In this document: piece by piece, positions 9,599-18,055 of the stretch | Numbering within the stretch: position 1 is the stretch's first letter | Layout of the letters: each line of letters begins with the position of its first letter | Source: Paenibacillus sp. D2_2 | Lineage (GTDB): Bacteria > Bacillota > Bacilli > Paenibacillales > Paenibacillaceae | Assembly (NCBI RefSeq): GCF_031199965.1 | Contig: NZ_CP133605.1 | Location: 3,256,501 to 3,320,500, forward strand | DNA: 64,000 nt | Direction: 5' to 3' | Notes under the pieces: model-generated | What the model saw: the letters and a program-made list of their open reading frames with translations, nothing else | Databases searched by the model: none | Told to the model about the DNA's origin: nothing | Translations under genes and position numbers: made by a program

Positions 9599-10471
9599 AT
9601 GGCCTTATGGTTGGAGATCATCGTCAGGACATTATCTGCCGCCTTTGTACTTTTTCTAATGACTCGTTTGCTCGGGAAAAGACAGCTCTCACAACTAACC
9701 TTTTTCGAATATGTCACAGGGATAACCATTGGGGATTTAGCCGCTTTTCTATCTATTAACCATGATCAAGATTGGTACATTGCGCTAATCGCCATTGTAA
9801 CCTGGTTCTTCGTCTCTTTAGGAATCGAGTTCCTCCAGCTGAAGAGCAAGAAATCGAGAGACTGGATTGACAGTAAGGGCACCGTTCTTATTAAAGACGG
9901 AAAAGTACTTGAGGATAACCTGAAGAAAGAGAAACTGACCAACGAGGAGCTCATGGAGCAACTCCGCAGAAAGAGTATATTCAAATTGTCCCAGGTCGAA
10001 TACGCCGTCATTGAACCGGACGGCCAGGTCAACGCCTTGCTGAAGGATATATATCAACCGATCACACCTGCGCATCTAGGTATAACAGACGTAACCCTCC
10101 CGCCTGAAGCGGAGCCGCAAACTGTTATTCTCGATGGGAAAATTATGGATGAACCTTTGGCGACAGCAGGATTTGGCCGACAATGGCTAAATACCGAACT
10201 GGAGAAGCAGGGCGTCACCCTAGACAATGTCTATGTTGGTCAAGTCGATGGTTATGGACAGCTCTATGTCGACCTGTATGATGATAAAATCAAGATTCCA
10301 CAGCCGCAGGAGAAGCCCCTGCTTCTGGCAACACTCAAGAAATGCCAAGCAGATCTTGAGCTGTTCGCCCTCTCGACAGAGAATAAGACGAACAAGCAGA
10401 TATATACGAATTGCTCCGAGCAGCTTCAGCTAGTCATCGATAATACAAGGCAAGTGTTGATACAACAATAA
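9599..10471 (+). CDS. 2Duf: YetF/DUF421 membrane protein with C-terminal DUF1657 domain
   Basis: The 290-residue protein has about three N-terminal membrane segments within residues 1-80, the YetF/DUF421 cytosolic part (IDSKGTVLIKDGKVLE..., GKIMDEPLATAGFG), and from about residue 240 a DUF1657 helix bundle. This is the architecture of 2Duf, the protein of the B. subtilis spoVA2mob operon reported to raise spore wet-heat resistance through the inner membrane. AAAGGAG precedes the ATG. It opens a plus-strand operon with spoVAC and spoVAD. Sporulation expression is inferred, not seen. Confidence 0.85.
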   Translation: MALWLEIIVRTLSAAFVLFLMTRLLGKRQLSQLTFFEYVTGITIGDLAAFLSINHDQDWYIALIAIVTWFFVSLGIEFLQLKSKKSRDWIDSKGTVLIKDGKVLEDNLKKEKLTNEELMEQLRRKSIFKLSQVEYAVIEPDGQVNALLKDIYQPITPAHLGITDVTLPPEAEPQTVILDGKIMDEPLATAGFGRQWLNTELEKQGVTLDNVYVGQVDGYGQLYVDLYDDKIKIPQPQEKPLLLATLKKCQADLELFALSTENKTNKQIYTNCSEQLQLVIDNTRQVLIQQ

Positions 10472-10485
10472 AGGAAGTGCGTAAT

Positions 10486-10974
10486 ATGGCTAAGGCAAAA
10501 AATAAAAAGCTGACACCTACGCAGCAGAAGTATCAGCGTCTGGCCTCGTCTATGGAGCCCAAACGGCCAGTACTTAAAAACTGCCTGCGTGCTTTTCTGG
10601 TCGGTGGATGCATCTGCCTGCTCGGCGAGTGCATTCGTCAGGCATTTATCGCCTTTGGCGGATTTAACGACAAGACAGCCTCCAATCCAACGGTCGCCGT
10701 ACTCGTTCTGATCGCTGTCATACTAACATGCTTAGGTGTCTATGACAAAATTGCACAATGGGCTGGAGCTGGCACAGCTGTACCCGTGACCGGATTCGCG
10801 AACTCAATGACCTCATCAGCTCTTGAACATCGCGCAGAAGGGCTAGTCCTGGGAGTTGGCGCTGGCATGTTCCAACTCGCCGGTTCCGTCATTGTATTCG
10901 GAACCTTTGCCGCGTTCATCATCGGTTTATTCTATGCTGTCTTCATTCCTGATTTTGCCGGAGGAGGTCACTAA
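10486..10974 (+). CDS. spoVAC: Stage V sporulation protein AC
   Basis: Membrane protein of the SpoVA channel that moves dipicolinic acid across the spore inner membrane; SpoVAC of B. subtilis behaves as a mechanosensitive channel. The 162-residue sequence has about four hydrophobic segments (LRAFLVGGCICLLGECI, PTVAVLVLIAVILTCLGVY, LGVGAGMFQLAGSVIVFG and FIIGLFYAVFIPDF). The start ATG at 10486 follows AAAGGAAG with eight bases spacing; an upstream in-frame GTG is less likely. Two bases separate it from spoVAD. Confidence 0.9.
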   Translation: MAKAKNKKLTPTQQKYQRLASSMEPKRPVLKNCLRAFLVGGCICLLGECIRQAFIAFGGFNDKTASNPTVAVLVLIAVILTCLGVYDKIAQWAGAGTAVPVTGFANSMTSSALEHRAEGLVLGVGAGMFQLAGSVIVFGTFAAFIIGLFYAVFIPDFAGGGH

Positions 10975-10976
10975 TT

Positions 10977-11982
10977 ATGCTACAAGGCCATCAAAGCTGG
11001 GTATTCGAGAATAGGCCAACCATAATAAGCAGCGCCACGATCGTCGGACCATTTGAGGGTCAAGGGCCTTTGGCCAATGATTTCGATACCATTCATGGTG
11101 ATTTGTACTTAGGACAAGAAAGCTGGGAAAAGGCAGAGAAAACCTTGCTAGAAGAGTCAGCTAGCATGGCGATCGAGAAGGCTGGACTCACTAAAGAGCA
11201 GATCCAGTTCTACTTCGGCGGCGACTTGATGAACCAAATTATCAGCAGCAGCTTTGCGGCTCGGACACTCAATATCCCCTATCTTGGCGTATTCGGTGCC
11301 TGCTCCACCTCGATGGAGAGCCTTGCCTTGGCTGCTTATATTGTAAACTACAACGGCGCCAAGCATGCGCTCGCTGGTACGTGTAGCCACAATGCCAGCG
11401 TAGAGAAGCAGTTCAGATATCCGACGGAATACGGCTCACAGAAGCCGCTAACCGCCCAATTTACCGTAACTGGCTCTGGATCAGCCGTCCTATCGCTGGA
11501 AGGCAACGGTCCGAAGGTAACCTCAGCAACGATCGGTCGCGTTATTGATATGGGGATCACCGATCCCTTGAACATGGGGGCTGCGATGGCCCCAGCTGCA
11601 GTAGATACGATCCAAGCGCACTTCCGTGATATGCAGATTGAGCCTTCTTACTATGATCTGATCGTAACTGGTGATCTGTCCAAAGTTGGCTATGGAATTT
11701 CCAAAGAACTGTTCAAGCGCCACAACTTTCCAATTGAGCAGACGGATTATCAGGATTGCGGGATGATGATCTATAACTATGACAAGCAGAATGTACAAGC
11801 TGGGGCGAGTGGCTGCGCTTGCTCTGCTGTTGTGACCTACGGCCACCTGTTGAACCGTATGAAACGTGGAGAACTGAAGCGAATACTCGTTGTCGCCACC
11901 GGCGCCCTCCTTCCCCCATCTCGTATCAGCAAGGGGAGAGTATCCGTGTATTGCCCATGCCGTAGCGATCGAAAGTGAGTAA
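10977..11982 (+). CDS. spoVAD: Stage V sporulation protein AD (3' end frameshifted in this sequence)
   Basis: SpoVAD binds dipicolinic acid and loads it into the spore; it has a thiolase-like fold (GVFGACSTSMESLALAA near residues 102-118). The reading frame is normal for about 310 residues. Near the 3' end it needs one base in the C5 run at 11913-11917 and another near 11945 to read the family ending ALL(S/P)PISYQQGESIPCIAHAVAIESE with stop TAA at 11980-11982. As printed it ends at 11978 with a divergent tail. spoVAEb, which normally follows, is absent: a strong terminator begins 24 bases after the stop. Confidence 0.88.
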
Positions 11983-12005
11983 ATAAGCTTCAAAATCCAT
12001 AAAAT

Positions 12006-12053
12006 GAAAAAAGGGTCTCCCTGATCAATCAGATCAGGCGAGACCCTTTTTTA
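12006..12053. terminator. Bidirectional terminator between spoVAD and pduL
   Basis: AAAAAGGGTCTC-CCTGATC pairs with GATCAGG-CGAGACCCTTTTT around an AATCA loop. A and T runs flank both sides, so it can serve the two converging transcripts. Confidence 0.92.
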
Positions 12054-12063
12054 TAACAAGTAA

Positions 12064-12636
12064 TTATTCTACGATTTCTGCAGTGTCGCCATTCTTCACG
12101 CTGGCAGCATTTGCTTCGTCGGTATCGATATGCATATCAAGTGCGAAGGAATCTGATACGCGTGCAATGACGTTTTCCATAATCATGCCACGTTCTCCAC
12201 CGAAGCGAACCTTCAACAACTCTTTATCCTTGATGCCCCATTTCTCAGCATCAGATGTATGGAAGTGGATATGACGGGCAGCTACGATGACGCCTTGTTC
12301 AAGCTCAATTTCGCCAGCCGGACCTACCACCTTAACACCAGGGGTTCCTTCTATTTTTCCCGATTCACGAACCGGAGCCTTAACGCCGATCGCGAAGGAA
12401 TCAGTACGGGAAATTTCCAATTGGGATGCTGGACGAGCAGGTCCCAGAATACGAACTTTGTCGAACTGGCCTTTAGGTCCAACGACAGCTACTGTCTCGT
12501 TAGACGCGAATTGTCCTGGTTGGGACAATGGCTTGAATTCAGTAAGCTGATAGCCTTGTCCGAATAATGCTTCAATATGCTCTTGAGTTAAGTGAATATG
12601 ACGTGCTGATACGCCGACAGGTACAGTCTTGCTCAT
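12064..12636 (-). CDS. pduL: PduL-type phosphate propanoyl/acetyltransferase
   Basis: Zinc-dependent phosphotransacylase converting acyl-CoA and phosphate to acyl phosphate and CoA. The 190-residue protein has the two family histidine motifs, SARHIHL at residues 10-16 and AARHIHFH near 119-126, that bind the metal. The start ATG at 12636 follows AGGAGTG; upstream codons in the open frame are not preceded by a ribosome site. No microcompartment genes are nearby. Two acyl-CoA-producing oxidoreductases lie in the window, so it may draw on acyl-CoA from either (inference). Confidence 0.85.
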   Translation of the reverse strand: MSKTVPVGVSARHIHLTQEHIEALFGQGYQLTEFKPLSQPGQFASNETVAVVGPKGQFDKVRILGPARPASQLEISRTDSFAIGVKAPVRESGKIEGTPGVKVVGPAGEIELEQGVIVAARHIHFHTSDAEKWGIKDKELLKVRFGGERGMIMENVIARVSDSFALDMHIDTDEANAASVKNGDTAEIVE

Positions 12637-12715
12637 TTGTAAACACTCCTCGTTTTTCTCTATCACGGGTGTGACATTTCTACATCGCCCACTATTATAC
12701 ACCTTTTTCACGTAA

Positions 12716-12751
12716 AAAGAAAAAATGTCCGTAATTTACGGACATCTTTTA
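12716..12751 (-). terminator. Terminator after korB
   Basis: ATGTCCGTAA/TTACGGACAT stem followed by a T run in the minus-strand transcript, six bases past the korB stop. Confidence 0.85.
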
Positions 12752-12756
12752 GCCTA

Positions 12757-13622
12757 TTATCTGAATTCTGCAACAAGATTGTCAAACTCAGTCTCAGTTA
12801 ATGCCAGCGATTGATTCACAAGCGGTTCTGCCTTGAAGCCATGAACCAGATCCTCGTAGCACTTCTTCTCCTTGTTCTGATAGATCAGACCCGTGATCAT
12901 ACTGCCTGTATCCATCAGTGTAGTCATCGCCTTCGTGCGGTTGCTAGGATCGTAATCTGGCATAGTATCGAGATTCGTAATATGTTCTTTGAACCAGTCG
13001 TATGTGTTTACCTTGTTAAAGGTTACGCACGGGCTAAATACGTTAATCAACGAGAATCCTTCATGCTGAATGCCTTGCTCTATCAAAGAAGTCAATTGCT
13101 TCAGATCGCTAGAGAACGATTGTGCGACAAAGGTTGCTCCTGCCGAAATCGCCAGTTCGAGTGGAGATAGCGTCGTCTCTATCGAACCTTCAGGTGTGCT
13201 CTTCGTCTTGAAGCCTTCACCGCTTCGCGGCGAAGTTTGACCCTTCGTCAGACCATATATCTGGTTATCCATTACGATGTATGTCATATTGATATTTCTG
13301 CGGATTGCATGAATCGTATGTCCGATTCCGATCGCGAAGCCATCACCGTCACCGCCGGAAGCAATTACCGTTAGATCGCGGTTAGCCAGCTTCACACCTT
13401 GAGCAATTGGTAGCGCACGGCCGTGAATACCATGGAGACCATATGCATTAATATATCCGGAGATCCGTCCGGAGCAGCCGATTCCTGAGATTACAGCCAA
13501 GTTCTCCGGTTCAAGTCCACGTTTGCTGCAGCGCGTTGAATTGCGGCTTGCACTGAAAAATCCCCACAACCTGGACACCAGTTAGGTTTGATATTGTTAC
13601 GGAACTCCTTAAAGGTTGCCAT
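12757..13622 (-). CDS. korB: 2-oxoacid:ferredoxin oxidoreductase beta subunit (frameshifted in this sequence)
   Basis: TPP-binding subunit of the KorAB enzyme (2-oxoglutarate or a related 2-oxoacid). It starts at 13622 (MATFKEFRNNIKPNWCPGCGD), overlapping korA by 14 bases. The CPGC motif is near residue 16, ASGGDGDGFAIG is the TPP/Mg motif and VMDNQIYGLTKGQTSP follows. The frame breaks at 13517-13518: one added base in GTGGACTTG restores NVGLEPENLAVISGIGCSGR. Total length about 288 residues is normal. Likely a sequencing indel. Confidence 0.88.
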
Positions 13623-15384
13623 TTTGTACCAACTCCTCGTGCGGTTTATAGCCGGCGGCCTTTGCGCATTCTTCGAATACTTCTGAAGGCAGGAACGGTG
13701 TACCATCATATTTCAATGCATTCAGAATTTTATCGTGATTGCCGCAATGCAGTTTCATCAAGTTCGCTAATTGACCGGTCGCATTATTCTCAAATACGAG
13801 TACTTTCTTGGCCTTCTCAATCTCTGAAAGGATTAGCTCGGTCGGGAACGGATGCATCTGACGTACCGTCATATGGTTGGACGTAACTCCTTCACCATTC
13901 AAACGAAGACGAGCTTGATCGATCGTACCGCCAGTTGAGCCCATGCCTACGATCAGAAGATCAGGCTCGGCATGCGGAGAATGTAGATGGATCGGATTGG
14001 TAATCTTCAGTTCGTCCAGCTTGCGTAGACGCTTATCCATCATCTTCTTTCGGTTGCTCGTCGACTCGGAAGGACGTCCTGACTCATCATGCTCTACACC
14101 AGTGACATGGTGAATGCCATTCTTCTCTCCAGGCAATACCCGTGGCGAAATGCCATTGTCCGTAACCGCATAACGGTTGAACATACTATTATCTTCACGA
14201 TCCGGAATGTCCTTCACGATATAGCCACGTTCAATTTGAATCTTGTTATAATCGAGTGTCTCACAGGACTGCTTACCCAAAGACAATTGCAGGTCAGTAG
14301 CCACGATAACAGGCACTTGATACTTCTCGGCCAGATTGAAGGCCTCAATGGTATCGTAGAAGCATTCTTCAATCGAGCTTGGTGCAATGACGATCTTCGG
14401 AATCTCACCATGTGTTCCGTAAATCAGTGCATTGATATCACTCTGCTCCTGCTTCGTCGGAAGTCCAGTACTTGGTCCACCGCGTTGTGTATCGACGATA
14501 ACGACCGGAGTCTCAGTCATACCAGCAAGTCCGATCGCCTCCATCATCAACGACAATCCTGGTCCTGCGGATGCAGTCATGGAGCGTACACCAGCATAGT
14601 TCGAACCGATGGCCATCGTAATTGCGGCGATTTCATCCTCAGTCTGTACAACTGTACCGCCGAACTTAGGCAATTTCTTAATCAAATATTCCATAATTTC
14701 AGAAGCTGGTGTAATCGGATACGCGCTCATAATCCGGCAGCCTGCTGCAACCGCACCTAGCCCGATTGCATCATTACCGATCATAAATAGCTTCTGCTTG
14801 CCATCAGCTGGTTCCAGCTTGAAGTTATCAAGAGGTCCCCCGGCGAGCTCCAGCACAAAATCAGCACCGCGTTTCACCGCTTCGATATTTTTATCCACAA
14901 TCGCTTGGCCTTTACGACCAAATTCCTCTTCTACCGCTTTATTGAATACTTCGAGCGGCAATCCTAAGAGGGCCCAAGAAGCACCTGAAGCAACCATATT
15001 CTTCATCAGTGAAGTGCCCAGTTCCTCTGCAATGCTCGTAATCGGAACAGGGAACAGCTTCGCATCAATTCCTTCAGGAACAGATGGATTAAATTTCGCA
15101 TCCGCTACGATGACTCCACCGCTGCAAAGCTCATGCGCATTTAAATCGATACTCTCTTGGTCAAAAGCGACTAAGATGTCCAAGTCGTCGGAAATAGCTC
15201 GAATCGGCTTGGTACTAATCCGAATTTTGTTGTTCGTATGACCACCTTTAATACGCGAGGAAAAATGACGGTACCCGTACAAATAATATCCAAGTCTATT
15301 CAAGGCTGTCGAAAAAATCCGGTCCGTACTTTCAACACCTTCGCCTTGCTGTCCACCGATCTTCCAAGACAATTGACTAATCAA
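13609..15384 (-). CDS. korA: 2-oxoacid:ferredoxin oxidoreductase alpha subunit (gamma-alpha fusion)
   Basis: 591 residues. The N-terminal ~180 residues are the gamma domain (WKIGGQQGEGVESTDRIFS); the alpha domain begins with LFMIGNDAIGLGAVAAGCRIMSAYPITPASE and has TETPVVIVDTQRGGPSTGLPTKQEQSD. Unlike the PorAB protein at the left end, it lacks its own ferredoxin domain. The start is TTG after GGGGTGGGCGATC. In many Bacillales korAB sits between spoVS/ymdB and miaB, as here, and supports a ferredoxin-linked route parallel to 2-oxoacid dehydrogenases. Confidence 0.92.
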   Translation of the reverse strand: MISQLSWKIGGQQGEGVESTDRIFSTALNRLGYYLYGYRHFSSRIKGGHTNNKIRISTKPIRAISDDLDILVAFDQESIDLNAHELCSGGVIVADAKFNPSVPEGIDAKLFPVPITSIAEELGTSLMKNMVASGASWALLGLPLEVFNKAVEEEFGRKGQAIVDKNIEAVKRGADFVLELAGGPLDNFKLEPADGKQKLFMIGNDAIGLGAVAAGCRIMSAYPITPASEIMEYLIKKLPKFGGTVVQTEDEIAAITMAIGSNYAGVRSMTASAGPGLSLMMEAIGLAGMTETPVVIVDTQRGGPSTGLPTKQEQSDINALIYGTHGEIPKIVIAPSSIEECFYDTIEAFNLAEKYQVPVIVATDLQLSLGKQSCETLDYNKIQIERGYIVKDIPDREDNSMFNRYAVTDNGISPRVLPGEKNGIHHVTGVEHDESGRPSESTSNRKKMMDKRLRKLDELKITNPIHLHSPHAEPDLLIVGMGSTGGTIDQARLRLNGEGVTSNHMTVRQMHPFPTELILSEIEKAKKVLVFENNATGQLANLMKLHCGNHDKILNALKYDGTPFLPSEVFEECAKAAGYKPHEELVQNGNL

Positions 15385-15621
15385 GATCGCCCACCCCTTT
15401 AATCGTATCGCACTATAAAAGATATAAAATTAAAATAATAGTAGTACTCCCCGTTCACAGACGTGCTAACCATCACAGTTTACCACCACGCTTGTGAACA
15501 TTCTGTTTCAGAGTCATGTCAATTTTATGTCGAAGACATATAAAAAGCAAGCGTTTTCCACCCTTTTTTCATATAGTAGTTTTCGATCATAACGATCTCG
15601 TAATTGGATTAATTAAAGCGC

Positions 15622-16569
15622 TTACTTTCCCTGAGGTATCCACTTTCGCAAAAATTCCAGCGCATTGCCGGACAGCCACCCATTTACGAGCTCCTCCGGG
15701 TAGTATTTAAGTAGGGTCTCTACCCATCTGCAGTAGTCCCCTGCATGCCGCAAATCATCAATGTGGGTATCGATCCCATCGAAATCAGAACCAAACATAA
15801 TATGTTTTTCGCCACCAAGTTGGCAAATATGATCAATATGCGGTAGAAGATCTTCACTGTGTACTACCGAGCTATCATTGACAAACCAAGGAACAAATGT
15901 TACACCAATCCGACCGCCGCTCTCTATTATCGCTCTAATTTGCTCATCCTGCAAATTACGTGCATGTGGGCAAATATGATAGGCGTTGGAATGAGAGGCG
16001 ATAAAAGGTCGCTTTGCGCTCTCAGACAGCTCTACAAGCTCCCAGAAGCCCTTTTGAGATAAATGCGATACATCAAGAATGATCCCCAACTCGTGACAAG
16101 TCTGCACAAGCTCAAGCCCTTTCCGGGTGAATCCTCCATTCCGCGGCTCCATTACACCATCCGCTGCCCAATTCGCATTGTTCCACGTAATCCCGAGAAA
16201 GCGAACCCCACGCTCATAACATAGTCGCAAATAGAACAGATCTCCCTCTAGGCCATCCGCTCCTTCAATCGAGAGCATACCTGCCCTTTCTCCAGAGGCT
16301 ACAACACGATCCAAATCCGCAGTATTCCTGACAAGCTCTATTCCTACGGCAGCAATACGCTCTTGATAGAGATCAAGCTGCTCCATAATATGTTCAATGC
16401 CTGGCGGGCCTAATCTCTCCGATAGGAAAATAGCAAAGCATTGAAGTAGAACGCCTCCTTGCTCCATGCGCTCTAGATTGACGTCAAGCCCGTTATCACT
16501 TTTAAAGTTCAGATTGCGGTCCAACTGTATTTTACTAAGTACGTCACAATGGAAGTCAACAATTTTCAA
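15622..16569 (-). CDS. Membrane-dipeptidase-like hydrolase (peptidase M19)
   Basis: Renal-dipeptidase family. The metal site DFHCDVL is at residues 5-11 from the TTG start, and ILDVSHLSQKGFWE, PFIASHSNAYHICPHARNL and FGSDFDGID are the further family motifs. About 315 residues, full length. The TTG start at 16569 follows AAGGAGGAGGACGTA; the upstream ATGs overlap this ribosome site. It is between korA and spoVS with no frameshift. Substrate (dipeptides, possibly D-amino-acid-containing) is not determinable. Confidence 0.87.
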   Translation of the reverse strand: MKIVDFHCDVLSKIQLDRNLNFKSDNGLDVNLERMEQGGVLLQCFAIFLSERLGPPGIEHIMEQLDLYQERIAAVGIELVRNTADLDRVVASGERAGMLSIEGADGLEGDLFYLRLCYERGVRFLGITWNNANWAADGVMEPRNGGFTRKGLELVQTCHELGIILDVSHLSQKGFWELVELSESAKRPFIASHSNAYHICPHARNLQDEQIRAIIESGGRIGVTFVPWFVNDSSVVHSEDLLPHIDHICQLGGEKHIMFGSDFDGIDTHIDDLRHAGDYCRWVETLLKYYPEELVNGWLSGNALEFLRKWIPQGK

Positions 16570-16647
16570 TACGTCCTCCTCCTTCATCACTCTATTTCTC
16601 AGTATATTTTAAATCTTACTTATTCATATTCATTTCTTAGATTAAAT

Positions 16648-16683
16648 GCAAAAAAACCTGTCTACGGGGTTGTAAACAGGTTC
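16648..16683 (-). terminator. Terminator after spoVS
   Basis: AACCTGT and ACAGGTT stem with a T run on the minus-strand transcript, about 20 bases past the spoVS stop. Confidence 0.8.
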
Positions 16684-16702
16684 ACTACATCTCTATTAGT
16701 CC

Positions 16703-16963
16703 TTATCTAGGTTCAACTATGAGCTTGATCGCTGTACGATCTTCACCATCAATCACAATATCCGTAAAAGCCGGAATGCATATCAGATCTACGCCGCTTG
16801 GTGCAACGAATCCCCGGGCTATGGCTACCGCCTTAATGGCCTGGTTAAGAGCACCCGCCCCAATAGCCTGAAGTTCAGCAGCACCACGCTCTCTTAGAAC
16901 TCCAGCTAGAGCACCGGCAACGGAGTTGGGATTGGATTTTGCTGAAACTTTTAATACTTCCAT
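16703..16963 (-). CDS. spoVS: Stage V sporulation protein S
   Basis: An 86-residue Alba-like protein, extremely conserved (MEVLKVSAKSNPNSVAGALA). It is required for normal sporulation progression and coat/cortex assembly in B. subtilis. ATG after GGGAGGTACTTACC. It lies downstream of ymdB, as in B. subtilis. Confidence 0.95.
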   Translation of the reverse strand: MEVLKVSAKSNPNSVAGALAGVLRERGAAELQAIGAGALNQAIKAVAIARGFVAPSGVDLICIPAFTDIVIDGEDRTAIKLIVEPR

Positions 16964-17051
16964 GGTAAGTACCTCCCTGGGAATAATGGTTTGACTCCAC
17001 TACTTAGATGATATTCGTGAGTGTCAAAATAATTCCTTCTTTTTGGGAGGT

Positions 17052-17090
17052 GCCTTAGAGGTTGTTCAAAAAGTCCGCTTAATCGCTGAT
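17052..17090. repeat. Truncated copy of the TGTTCAAAAAG repeat
   Basis: CCTTAGAGGTTGTTCAAAAA and GTCCGCTT match the right end of the full element; the remainder is missing. It lies immediately after the ymdB stop. Confidence 0.65.
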
Positions 17091-17093
17091 CCG

Positions 17094-17888
17094 CTATTCC
17101 ATGAACCATTCATCTTCAAGCATTCTTATCTTCTCGATCTTTTTCGCTTTACCTGTTGCCTCATCGATCTCGACGAACACAGCGTGGAAGTGCCATTTTC
17201 CTTCACATACTTGGAACCGGACTGGTAGCTGCGTCGTGAACTTGCGGATCACCGCCGAACGCTCCATACCAAGCACACCCTCACGTGATCCGACCATGCC
17301 GGAATCAGTTAGGTAAGCTGTACCCTGCGGTAAAATAATGTCGTCGTTACTTTGAACATGCGTATGCGTTCCTACGACGAAGGAAGCTCTGCCGTCCAAA
17401 TACCAGCCCATGGCGATCTTTTCAGAGGTCGCTTCCGCATGGAAATCAACCATAATGCATTTATGCTTCTTCGACAGCTCTGAGATAATCTCATCCGCAG
17501 CCCGGAACGGATCATCGATCGCTGGAAGGAACGTGCGTCCCATCAAATTTACAACAGCCAGCTCCTTGCCATTCGCCTTAATTACGGTATGTCCAATACC
17601 CGGTGTCCCTGGCGGAAAGTTCGCCGGGCGAACCATACGAGGTTCACGGTCAATGAAATCGAAGATCTCTCTGTTATCCCAGGTATGATTACCCATCGTT
17701 AAGCCGTGAATACCTAGATCAAAAAACTCCTTGGCGATCTTCTCCGTAATTCCGCGACCAGCTGCCGCATTCTCACCGTTCGCGATAATAATGTGAGGAT
17801 TATATTTAGATTTTAAGCGAGGAAGTGATTCCCGCACTGCATTCCGACCCGTACTGCCAACAATATCTCCAATAAACAATAGTTTAAT
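17094..17888 (-). CDS. ymdB: YmdB calcineurin-like phosphodiesterase
   Basis: A metallophosphoesterase active on 2',3'- and 3',5'-cyclic nucleotides; in B. subtilis it controls biofilm/motility choice. Metal motifs visible: FIGDIVGS at the N-terminus, NGENAA, GLTMGNHTWDN, VDFHAEATSEK and GTHTHVQ. The family start is M(K/R)ILFIGD. Here the codon in that position is ATT (17888-17886), nine bases after GGAGG; the first conventional start, TTG at 17879, is 18 bases from GGAGG. I chose ATT, either a rare true start or a miscalled ATG. It lies between rny and spoVS as in B. subtilis. Confidence 0.9.
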   Translation of the reverse strand: MKLLFIGDIVGSTGRNAVRESLPRLKSKYNPHIIIANGENAAAGRGITEKIAKEFFDLGIHGLTMGNHTWDNREIFDFIDREPRMVRPANFPPGTPGIGHTVIKANGKELAVVNLMGRTFLPAIDDPFRAADEIISELSKKHKCIMVDFHAEATSEKIAMGWYLDGRASFVVGTHTHVQSNDDIILPQGTAYLTDSGMVGSREGVLGMERSAVIRKFTTQLPVRFQVCEGKWHFHAVFVEIDEATGKAKKIEKIRMLEDEWFME

Positions 17889-17935
17889 GATGTCTCTCCT
17901 CCATTCAATACACCGTTGCTTCTCATCTACAGGAT

Positions 17936-18004
17936 TACATTCGATGTCGAGATCACTTTTTGAGTTACATCGTGATCAAAAGTGGACTTTATGAACTACC
18001 TTAA
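17936..18004 (+). repeat. Right-half copy of the TGTTCAAAAAG repeat
   Basis: Matches the last ~65 bases of the full element: ATTCGATGTCGA, then CGTGATCAAAAGTGGACTTT and a degenerate TATGAACTACCTTAA end. It lies between ymdB and rny. Confidence 0.7.
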
Positions 18005-18055
18005 CAGCTTCAATGAAAAAGCGGCCCACGAGGGGCCACTTCATCAGCATAACCT

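Noticed and set aside
12064..12636. Propanediol microcompartment operon
   Set aside because: Only the PduL transacylase is present; no shell protein or diol dehydratase genes are near.
14089..14760. 223-residue plus-strand frame opposite korA
   Set aside because: Antisense to conserved alpha-domain sequence; no ribosome site and no family features.
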